From positions 6,368,501 to 6,432,500 of the forward strand of contig NZ_JACHMZ010000001.1 in NCBI RefSeq assembly GCF_014205165.1: a DNA stretch of 64,000 nucleotides. Direction: 5' to 3'. This DNA comes from Micromonospora carbonacea (GTDB taxonomy: Bacteria > Actinomycetota > Actinomycetes > Mycobacteriales > Micromonosporaceae). The notes beneath the pieces are model-generated. The model saw only the letters and a list, made by a program, of their open reading frames with translations, did no database searches and was not told where the DNA came from. Of this stretch, positions 16,780 through 24,987 are shown piece after piece. The number at the start of each line of letters is the position of its first letter. Position 1 is the stretch's first letter. A program made the translations under genes and the position numbers.

Positions 16780-17718
16780 TCACGAGCCCGCCAGCGGGCA
16801 CGATTCAGAATGCGAAAGTTGTACCGGCGCTCGCGGTGAGCACCTCAGCCTCGGGCCGGAGTGTATCCACACAAAAGCATGACAATATGCCGAAGTGCAC
16901 TAAAAGGGGATAATCGGGACGGACGCCGTCCCGCGAGGCGAGTGCCCCGACCTGCGACGCGCCCGCCCGCTCGTCCGGCGGTTCTGCGCCGAGCACGGCA
17001 TCGGCTCCCCGGAACCGGGCCGCCTTCAGTCAGGTCCCTGAGCGCCCCATCACCGACAAAGCCGGGCCAGCCTCCATGTCCATCTCACCTGCCAGGCAGA
17101 CCAACGCGGTGGGGCATCGAGGGGCAGTCAGTACGGTGATGACAAAATCCGCGCCGGACACCTGGGCCATAGCCTCACCTCGGCATGAATCAACTGATGC
17201 CGGGGGGCTGGGGCAACGACCTGTAACAGGCGGCGTCCTGATGCTAGCCCTCGGCGACCCGATGCGGGCACGCATACCCAATGGGTCAAGCGCGAGTAGC
17301 CGGCGCATCGAGTCGCCACGGCGTACGCGGCCACCGGCGCGATCACCACCAGGTCGAACCGCAGATCCCTCGGCCAGTGCCTCGTGCTGCACGATGTCCC
17401 AGTGAGTGTCACGACGACCGGTCCCGCGCGGAGGCGCGGTGGTGCTGGCTGTCGACCGGTTGCCGGGTGGACGGGACCCGGCTTCTGACGCCAGCCTGGT
17501 CGATGAGCGCGCCACAGGCGCGGTCCCTCGCCAGCCCAGGACCGAGCCGGGTGAGGAACGGCAGCGGCGTGCTGCGCAGCAGGCGATCACCGGGACCGGG
17601 ACCGGCCCCGCTCGGCGGACGAGCGGGGCCGGTCGGCGATCACTACGGCGTCAGGCGGTGCGGCCGGGTCGGGCTGCAACGGACTCCCGGCCCGCCCCGG
17701 GCCCGTCGACGACGATCG
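16780..17718. other. gene-poor stretch with decayed coding
   Basis: About 940 bases between a surface protein and a hydrolase hold no intact gene. The only recognisable part is a truncated STAS-domain start (listed separately). A short plus-strand stretch around 16935-17040 also reads like a protein fragment (DLRRARPLVRRFCAEHGI) but has no start or partner. The area looks like a graveyard of regulatory genes. Confidence 0.5.
17030..17170 (-). pseudogene. truncated STAS-domain (anti-anti-sigma) gene
   Basis: An ATG at 17170 with an excellent GAGGTGAGG ribosome site opens a 46-residue frame whose residues 9-40 match the first strands of a STAS domain (CLAGEMDMEAGPALS corresponds to the G-E-D-x-x-x-x-P-x-L start of anti-sigma-factor antagonists). 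The frame then ends, so the Ser-containing helix and the rest of the fold are missing. It appears to be the 5' remnant of a partner-switching regulator. Confidence 0.5.
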
Positions 17719-19191
<1,473 letters not shown>

Positions 19192-19213
19192 TTACCAAGG
19201 CTGACAGACAACC

Positions 19214-19260
19214 CCGGACGTTTCAACCGGTAGTTTCGAACGAGAGGCCCGAAAGTTTCG
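19214..19260 (-). promoter_or_regulatory. three GTTTCR repeats upstream of the cutinase-like gene
   Basis: Three 12-base copies of CCGnnnGTTTCR occur at 19214-19225, 19227-19238 and 19249-19260; the last contains the palindrome CGAAAGTTTCG. They sit about 105-150 bases before the hydrolase start. Streptomycete xylanase genes carry similar CGAAA/TTTCG elements, as I recall, so a shared type of repressor is possible. Confidence 0.45.
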
Positions 19261-19291
19261 GCTGCGGCCGACGGCCGTCCCGCACCCCGAA

Positions 19292-19338
19292 ACGGCGACA
19301 ACGGCACTGCCGGTGATGCGCAGTGCCGTTGTCGCCGT
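19292..19338. terminator. hairpin terminator
   Basis: A perfect 19-pair stem (19292-19310 with 19320-19338) around a nine-base loop lies 87 bases beyond the stop of the minus-strand CU044_5270-type gene and isolates it from the hydrolase promoter. Confidence 0.85.
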
Positions 19339-19424
19339 GGCGCTCGGGCCAGCTTCAGCTCCCCACCCCCACCCCCCGGGGGATCGGCCGTGCCGGGCAC
19401 CGTCGCAGCCCCGGTGCCGACCCG

Positions 19425-20642
19425 CTACGGGCGCAGGGCCTTCGCGGCCGGGGTCCAGGTCGACTCGTCCGTCACGTCGGCGACCGTGATCCCCCGCGCG
19501 ATCTTCTCCACCTCGGCCAGCGGCAGCCTGTTGCCGAGGCCCTGGCTGCTGACCTGGAGGACGACGGTGCCGTCGGCGCTCCAGACGTTGCAGAAGCCAC
19601 CGCGCGCGGGGCCGTCGGTGCTGCGGTGGCACTTCGTCGTGCCGGGCTCCGGCGACTGGTTCGAGCTGGTGCTCGGCGTGACGAAGATGTGGAACCCGTC
19701 CTTGATGGCGCCCTCGGCCTGGTCGTACGGCGCGGTGAGGCCCGTGGTGGGCATGGCCGGCCTGGTGTACGTCGCGCCGCCGTAGTCACCGGCGCGGGCC
19801 GCGGCGATGCCGCTGAGGCCGGGCATGGCGTGCGTGCCGCTCTGCAACGGCACGTAGCCCGCCGGCACGTAGCCCACCGTGAACGGCACCGGGGCCGGCT
19901 CCGGCTTGCTGGGCCTGAGGCCCTCGACCAGGCCCCCGAGGTCCTGGAAGCTCGGCGTGGCCTCGTCGCCGGAAACCGACGTGACGGCCGCCCAGGCGTC
20001 GTGGGCGTACTCCCAGGCGAAGAGCTTGTTGCCCGCGACCGCCGGGCCCTGCGGGTCGAGGCCGACCGGCAGCGTCGCCTCGACGGCCCGGTGCCCGGCC
20101 ACGGTGACCTTCCTGCCGTTCCTGATCCCGGCGGGGTCGAAGGCCCCCGGCCGGTAGACGGTCAGGTACGCCCACAGGCTCGGCTTCCCCCGGGCGGCCC
20201 GCTTCTTCTGCTCGACGCTGTCGCCCTGCGCCTCGGCCTCCTCCGCCGTGACGGGCTTGTCGTTCGAGGTGTGGAGGTCGGAGTAGACGGAGGCGATCTG
20301 GTAGGTGGTGGACGCCACGATCGGGTCCTGCACGTGCAGCGTGCCGGCGTCGTACCCCTGGAAGGTGAAGGTGAACGGCGCGGCGGCGGGCCACTTCGCC
20401 TCGCCCGGCCGGGCCGCCGCCGCGCCGGCCGGCGCGGCGGCGGTGTCCCGCCCGGCGCCGAAGGCCGGCAGCAGGAACGCGCCGGCGACCGCGACCACGA
20501 CGAGACCGGCCGCGCCCGCCGAGGCGAAGCCGGCCCGACGTCGCCGCTCCGCCCGCCGCCCGGCCGCGACGATGTCGTCGACGGTACGGACCATCGGCGG
20601 CTCCTCACCCGTCACGGCGTCCACGAAATCACGCAACTGCAC
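19425..20642 (-). CDS. CU044_5270-type membrane protein, sigma partner
   Basis: The 405-residue protein has a short cytoplasmic N-terminus with the LRDFVDAVTGEEPP start common in anti-sigma-like partners, a single membrane segment (about residues 40-65, GFASAGAAGLVVVAVAGAFLLP) and a large extracytoplasmic domain of the CU044_5270 type. The GTG start has GGAGGAG about eight bases upstream and overlaps the end of the sigma gene by 14 bases. Position and topology suggest that it holds or senses for the sigma factor; this is inference, since no ZAS zinc motif is present. Confidence 0.65.
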   Translation of the reverse strand: MQLRDFVDAVTGEEPPMVRTVDDIVAAGRRAERRRRAGFASAGAAGLVVVAVAGAFLLPAFGAGRDTAAAPAGAAAARPGEAKWPAAAPFTFTFQGYDAGTLHVQDPIVASTTYQIASVYSDLHTSNDKPVTAEEAEAQGDSVEQKKRAARGKPSLWAYLTVYRPGAFDPAGIRNGRKVTVAGHRAVEATLPVGLDPQGPAVAGNKLFAWEYAHDAWAAVTSVSGDEATPSFQDLGGLVEGLRPSKPEPAPVPFTVGYVPAGYVPLQSGTHAMPGLSGIAAARAGDYGGATYTRPAMPTTGLTAPYDQAEGAIKDGFHIFVTPSTSSNQSPEPGTTKCHRSTDGPARGGFCNVWSADGTVVLQVSSQGLGNRLPLAEVEKIARGITVADVTDESTWTPAAKALRP

Positions 20643-21162
20643 TGGTCCACTCCTCCATCTGCTTCCCGCTGAGACTGATGTGCTCGCTGGCGAGGGCCTC
20701 GCGCAGCTTCGCCAGGCCACGGGAGACCTGGCTCTTGGCCGTGCCGACCGTGCAGTCGAGGACGCCGGCCGTGTCCTCCAGGCTCAGGCCCAGGTAGTGC
20801 CGGAGCACGACCGCGGCCCGCTGCCGGGCCGGCACGGCGTCGAGCGCCGCCCGCAGGCGCATCCGCTCGTCGGTCGCGGCGGCCGGGTCCCGCAGCGCGA
20901 CGTCCGGCATGGCGTCGCCGACCGACCGCTCGCGCCGCCAGGGCCGGCGGGTCTCGTCGATCGCGGCCCGGTAGACCATGGTCTTGACGTAGAGATCGGG
21001 CCGTTCCAGCCTCCGCCAGCGGGGATAGAGCTTGATCAGCGCATTGGCCACGGCGTCCTCCGCCGTGTGCCAGTCGCCGCAGGTCATGTACGCCAGCTTG
21101 CGCAGCGACGCCATCTGTGACGTCACGAACTCGCGGAACGCCTGTTCGTCATCGGCTTTCAA
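20629..21162 (-). CDS. SigE-family ECF RNA polymerase sigma factor
   Basis: The 177-residue protein has sigma region 2 (FREFVTSQMASLRKLAYMTCGDWHTAEDAVANALIKLY begins here, about residues 10-48) and region 4 (about 105-160, with ARQRAAVVLRHYLGLSLEDTAGVL). The CGDWHxAED signature is typical of actinobacterial SigE-type (TIGR02983) sigma factors. I chose the TTG at 21162 because AGGAGG lies eight bases upstream and the product then has the family's normal length. It overlaps its membrane partner gene. Target promoters are unknown. Confidence 0.8.
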   Translation of the reverse strand: MKADDEQAFREFVTSQMASLRKLAYMTCGDWHTAEDAVANALIKLYPRWRRLERPDLYVKTMVYRAAIDETRRPWRRERSVGDAMPDVALRDPAAATDERMRLRAALDAVPARQRAAVVLRHYLGLSLEDTAGVLDCTVGTAKSQVSRGLAKLREALASEHISLSGKQMEEWTSAVA

Positions 21163-21547
21163 GTCGCCTGCCTCCTCGTGACGGAGGTAGAACGGAGCCG
21201 ACCGCCCGGGGAGTTGCACCGCCGGGAGAAGTAGTCGATCGATCACGCTGCGCGCACGCGCCGCGCCGCGCGTGCGCACCGCCGACCCAAGATCGAAACT
21301 ATCGCTTGATGAATCCGCAACTTTCTGAAAACATACGACCATCGATGCGTGAGCGTTAACACGGCTGCACCACTTCCGGCACGCGCGGCACGGTCGCCCC
21401 AGGGCAGGGCGACGGGCGGCACGGTCGCCCCCAGGGCAGGGCGACGCGCGGCAGCGTCACGGCCATGTCGTCCCACGCCACCCCGGCCCCGGCCGGCGAT
21501 CCGACCCCACCCCACCCGCACAGGACGACCGATGAAAGGAGCCAGGC
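21163..21547. promoter_or_regulatory. divergent control region, sigma / CE1 esterase
   Basis: About 385 bases. It contains CGAAACTATCG (21294-21304, one change from a CGAAAnTTTCG palindrome), a LacI-like 14-mer (listed separately), and two consecutive copies of a 28-29-base unit (21387-21446), each folding as a GTCGCCC/GGGCGAC hairpin, 100 bases before the esterase start. No tRNA or small gene is evident. Confidence 0.5.
21348..21361 (+). promoter_or_regulatory. LacI-type operator-like site before CE1 gene
   Basis: CGTGAGCGTTAACA matches the consensus TGTKAKCGnTAACA shared by three other sites in this window, with a mismatch at the first base. It lies about 190 bases upstream of the esterase gene. 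Confidence 0.45.
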
Positions 21548-22873
21548 ATGGCGAGGCACTGGAAACACAGATACGTTCTCTCCTCCGTCGCGGCCGCGGC
21601 GGCGCTCGTCGTGGCCACCGCCGGCGGCGTGCTGACCGGCGGCCTCGGCGAGGCGGCGGAGGCCGCCACCAACGGCACGCTCGCGGCGACCGCCGGCTGT
21701 GGGAAGGCCCCCACGCTGACCAGCGGCACGCGCACGATCTCCAGCAGCGGACAGAACCGCAGCTACATCCTGCGGATCCCCGACGGGTACGACAGGAACC
21801 GCCCCTACCGGCTGATCTTCGGCTTCCACTGGCTGAACGGCTCGGCCAACAACGTCGCCTCGGCCGGCTACTACGGGCTGCTGCCGCTGTCGAACAACAG
21901 CACGATCTTCGTCGCGCCGCAGGGCATCGACAACGGCTGGGCCAACACCAACGGCCGTGACCTGACCCTGTTCGACGACATCTCCCGGGTGGTCGAGAAC
22001 GACCTCTGCGTCGACACGACGCAGCGCTTCGCGCTCGGCTGGAGCTACGGCGGGGCCATGAGCTACGCGGTGGCCTGCGCCCGGCCCACCGTCATCCGGG
22101 CGGTCAGCGTCCTGTCCGGGGCCAACCTCAGCGGCTGCAACCCCGGCACCCAGCCGGTAGCGTACTTCGGCATCCACGGCATCTACGACAGCGTGCTGAA
22201 CATCTCGGCGGGCCGGTCGCTGCGCGACACGTTCGTCAGGAACAACGGCTGCACCGCGCAGAGCCCCCGCGAGCCGAGCCGGGGCAGCCTCACCCACATC
22301 ACGACCCTCTACTCCGGCTGCCGCGCCGGCTACCCCGTGCAGTGGGCCGCCTTCGACGGCGACCACACCCCCAGCCCGGTGGACGGCTCCTCCAGCCCCA
22401 ACGACTCCCGGACCTGGACCTCGGGCGAGATCTGGAAGTTCTTCAGCCAGTTCGCGTCGACCACGCCCCCGACCACCCCGCCGCCCACCACCCCGCCGCC
22501 GACCACCCCGCCGCCCACCACGCCCCCGCCCACCACGCCGCCGCCGACCACCCCGCCGCCCACCGGCGAGCCCGGCACCTGCACCGCCACCTACCGCGCG
22601 GTCAACAGCTGGCCCGGTGGCTTCCAGGGCGAGGTCACCGTGGCCAACGGCACCTCCGCCACGCTGAACGGCTGGACCGTGCGCCTGACGCTGGGCAGCG
22701 GCCAGGCCATCAGCAGCGTCTGGAACGGCGTCAACACCGGCACCACCGGCAGCGTCACCGTCAAGAACGCCCCCTACAACGGCACGTTGGCCCCGAACGC
22801 CTCGACCACGTTCGGGTTCACCGCCACCGGTGACGGACCCGCGCCCAGCGGCGTCTCCTGCACCAGCCCCTGA
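21548..22873 (+). CDS. secreted CE1-type esterase with CBM2
   Basis: The 441-residue protein has a signal peptide (to about residue 40), an alpha/beta-hydrolase of the PHB-depolymerase/feruloyl-esterase type (about 45-300; nucleophile Ser in GWSYGGAMSY, likely His in FDGDHTP), a TTPP-repeat linker of about 40 residues and a C-terminal cellulose-binding CBM2 (about 345-441, bounded by GTCTATYRAV and GVSCTSP, with Trp in NSWPGG and GWTV). It probably removes feruloyl or acetyl groups from arabinoxylan while the CBM2 holds it on cell-wall fibres. ATG has AAAGGAG upstream. PHB depolymerase is the alternative assignment. Confidence 0.75.
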   Translation: MARHWKHRYVLSSVAAAAALVVATAGGVLTGGLGEAAEAATNGTLAATAGCGKAPTLTSGTRTISSSGQNRSYILRIPDGYDRNRPYRLIFGFHWLNGSANNVASAGYYGLLPLSNNSTIFVAPQGIDNGWANTNGRDLTLFDDISRVVENDLCVDTTQRFALGWSYGGAMSYAVACARPTVIRAVSVLSGANLSGCNPGTQPVAYFGIHGIYDSVLNISAGRSLRDTFVRNNGCTAQSPREPSRGSLTHITTLYSGCRAGYPVQWAAFDGDHTPSPVDGSSSPNDSRTWTSGEIWKFFSQFASTTPPTTPPPTTPPPTTPPPTTPPPTTPPPTTPPPTGEPGTCTATYRAVNSWPGGFQGEVTVANGTSATLNGWTVRLTLGSGQAISSVWNGVNTGTTGSVTVKNAPYNGTLAPNASTTFGFTATGDGPAPSGVSCTSP

Positions 22874-22885
22874 GCACGGCACGAC

Positions 22886-22917
22886 GCGGGCCCGGAGCCA
22901 CCCGGCTCCGGGCCCGC
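22886..22917. terminator. bidirectional hairpin terminator
   Basis: A perfect 14-pair GC stem (22886-22899 with 22904-22917) with a four-base loop separates the convergent CE1 and GH43 genes. Confidence 0.88.
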
Positions 22918-22923
22918 CCGCTG

Positions 22924-24513
22924 TCAGCGCGCCGGTCCGGCCCCGGCCGGCGGCGTCCCGTCCGCGCCCCCGGCATCGCCGGGGGCGTAGTCGAACCAGT
23001 CGAAGCGGACGCTGCCGGCCCCGGCGTACATGCCGACGACCCGGCCGGTGAAGCCGCCGGCGACCTCCGTGGACAGGTACCGGCCGTCGAGCTCGCCCAG
23101 CACGTCGTACGCGCCGTCGGCCGCCTCGATGCCGAACCGGAGCACATCGGGCTCCTTGGCCGGATGCCAGTCGCCGGGCGACGGGGAGACCACGTCGACG
23201 CGCAGCCGCACCGGGCCGGGGGCGACCGGCCGGGTGGCCACCGTGGACAGCACCGAGCCGATCCGCGCGAGCAGCCGCACCCCGCCGTCGCCCGCCTCGA
23301 TCCCGTAGTGGTGCCGCTCGTCGAGGCGTACGGCGAGCCCGCCGCGCCCCCCGGTCGCGTCGACAAGCGTCCGCACCCGGCACGACAGGTGCTGCTGGCG
23401 GCGGCCGACGAACGTGACGTCGGGCTCGTCCAGCGACGCGCCGCGCGCCCGCAGCGTGAGCCAGCCCGGCCGCTCCGTGAGCGACCAGCTCCCGGCGGGC
23501 CGGGACCGCACCGACACCCAGCGCGGGTGCAGCCCGTCGGCGTCGAAGTCGTCCCGCACGGGCGGGGGCGGCACCGGGCGTGCGGGCCACGACGGGGCCG
23601 GCATGACCGGCTCGACCGCGCCCACCACCGGCCAGTCGTCGACCCAGGTCACCGGGGCCAGGAACGTCTCCCGCCCGAGCACGTGCCAGCCGGGGGTGCC
23701 GCCGCCGGGGCGTACGCCGAGCAGCACCATCCACCACGTCCCGTCGGCCGCCTCGACGAGGTCGGCGTGGCCGGTGTTCTGGATCGGGCGGTTGGTGCCC
23801 CGGTGGGTGAGGACGGGGTTGGCGGGGCAGGGCTCGTAGGGCCCGTCGGGCGCGGTCGAGCGGGCGATCGAGACGGCGTGCCCGCGTTCGGTGCCGCCCT
23901 CGGCGATCAGCAGATACCAGTAGCCGCCGATCCGGTACAGGTGCGGGGCCTCCGGGGCCTGGGCCCCGGGCGCGCCGGACCACAGGCGGCGGGGCCCGCC
24001 GAGCGTCCGCCCGGTGTGCGGGTCGATGCGCACCTGCTCGATGCCGGCGTAGGTGCACCAGCAGGTGCCGTCGTCGTCCCAGGCGAGGTCCGGGTCGATT
24101 CCGGCGATGCCGGGCAGCCGGACGGGATCCGACCAGTCGCCGGCGGGGTCGGTGGCGGTGCAGATCAGGTTGCCGCCGCCCTCGGCGCAGTTGGTGACGA
24201 CAAGCCAGAAGCGGCCGGCGTGGTGGCGCAGCGTCGGCGCGTAGATGCCGGCGGACGACGGCATCGTCGCGGGCAGCACCAGTTGGCTGGGCCGGTCCAG
24301 CACATTGCCGATCTGTTCCCAGTGCACGAGGTCGCGGCTGTGGAAGATGGGCACCCCGGGGAAGTACTCGAAGCTGGAGCAGGCCAGGTAGTAGTCGTCG
24401 CCGACCCGGCAGACGCTCGGGTCCGGGTGCAGGCCGGCGAGCACCGGGTTGGTGAACGCGCCGTCGCTCCAGCCGGCGGCGCCGGGGGTCGGGTGGGCCT
24501 GGGCCGGAGTCAT
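22924..24513 (-). CDS. intracellular GH43 beta-xylosidase/arabinofuranosidase
   Basis: The 529-residue enzyme has no signal peptide, so it should act on imported oligosaccharides. Residues about 15-300 form the five-bladed GH43 propeller, with the three acidic residues in HPDPS (base), GIDPDLAW (pKa modulator) and APEAPHLY (acid). The FEYFPGVPIFHSRDLVHW segment is typical of GH43 beta-xylosidases. Residues about 330-520 are the concanavalin-like C-terminal beta-sandwich. ATG is preceded by GGGAGG. It would release xylose or arabinose from short arabinoxylan fragments; subfamily cannot be fixed by eye. It is divergent from the secreted GH43 pair. Confidence 0.82.
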   Translation of the reverse strand: MTPAQAHPTPGAAGWSDGAFTNPVLAGLHPDPSVCRVGDDYYLACSSFEYFPGVPIFHSRDLVHWEQIGNVLDRPSQLVLPATMPSSAGIYAPTLRHHAGRFWLVVTNCAEGGGNLICTATDPAGDWSDPVRLPGIAGIDPDLAWDDDGTCWCTYAGIEQVRIDPHTGRTLGGPRRLWSGAPGAQAPEAPHLYRIGGYWYLLIAEGGTERGHAVSIARSTAPDGPYEPCPANPVLTHRGTNRPIQNTGHADLVEAADGTWWMVLLGVRPGGGTPGWHVLGRETFLAPVTWVDDWPVVGAVEPVMPAPSWPARPVPPPPVRDDFDADGLHPRWVSVRSRPAGSWSLTERPGWLTLRARGASLDEPDVTFVGRRQQHLSCRVRTLVDATGGRGGLAVRLDERHHYGIEAGDGGVRLLARIGSVLSTVATRPVAPGPVRLRVDVVSPSPGDWHPAKEPDVLRFGIEAADGAYDVLGELDGRYLSTEVAGGFTGRVVGMYAGAGSVRFDWFDYAPGDAGGADGTPPAGAGPAR

Positions 24514-24734
24514 CTGCTGCCTCCCGGGGTCGAGGTGGCCCGCGCGGTGCGGGCCGTCTCGCAGTCTGCCCGGCGGCCGGCTGCCGGGTCAGCCCTCCTC
24601 GGTGGCGTCCGACGGGCGGCCCGGCACCCCGGAAAATGCATCGGCACATCGACATGACTCATTCTTAATTGCGCCGGCCGGGTGTTTGTGAGGGGACGAC
24701 ACCGTCATTTCGTGACGCTCTGTGGACCGAATCG

Positions 24735-24748
24735 TGTTAGCGCAAACA
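24735..24748. promoter_or_regulatory. LacI-type operator-like site
   Basis: TGTTAGCGCAAACA has one change from the perfect palindrome TGTTAGCGCTAACA. It lies 222 bases from the intracellular GH43 start and 240 from the secreted GH43 start. Confidence 0.5.
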
Positions 24749-24860
24749 TGTAGGCCCGATATTCGGCACTCGACAGCTCTTGCCGGATAGGTCGCGCTCA
24801 GGCGACTCGTCAGGAAGTGGGCGACTTGCACCTGATCACAGCGCGCCTGATCTGCCACTT

Positions 24861-24874
24861 CGGGAGCGCTTCCA
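24861..24874. promoter_or_regulatory. CebR/CelR-like operator
   Basis: CGGGAGCGCTTCCA matches 12 of 14 bases of the actinobacterial cellobiose-repressor operator TGGGAGCGCTCCCA. It lies 114 bases before the secreted GH43 start, near its promoter. Confidence 0.5.
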
Positions 24875-24925
24875 CGCTGCATCACGCCTGTTTCACGAAG
24901 ATTTCCGGCAAGTCTCGGGAACGTC

Positions 24926-24954
24926 TTGACAGCGCATGTGAGCGATAACACTAT
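24926..24954 (+). promoter_or_regulatory. promoter with operator in the spacer
   Basis: A consensus -35 TTGACA (24926-24931) is followed after 17 bases by a weak -10, CACTAT (24949-24954). The LacI-type box TGTGAGCGATAACA (24937-24950) fills the spacer, so a bound repressor would exclude polymerase from the secreted GH43 operon. Confidence 0.6.
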
Positions 24955-24987
24955 GAGCTTCCCGTTACGTTGGCGGCAGGAGTTCGC

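Larger units (their letters stand above)
24514..24987. promoter_or_regulatory. divergent GH43 control region
   Basis: The 474-base region between divergent GH43 genes holds three LacI-type boxes (listed separately) and a CGTCA/TGACG inverted repeat (24703-24717). No gene with a ribosome site was found inside it. Confidence 0.6.

Noticed and set aside
22470..22565. Repetitive ACC-CCG tract as a DNA repeat element
   Set aside because: It encodes the Thr-Pro linker between the esterase and CBM2, an ordinary feature of such enzymes.
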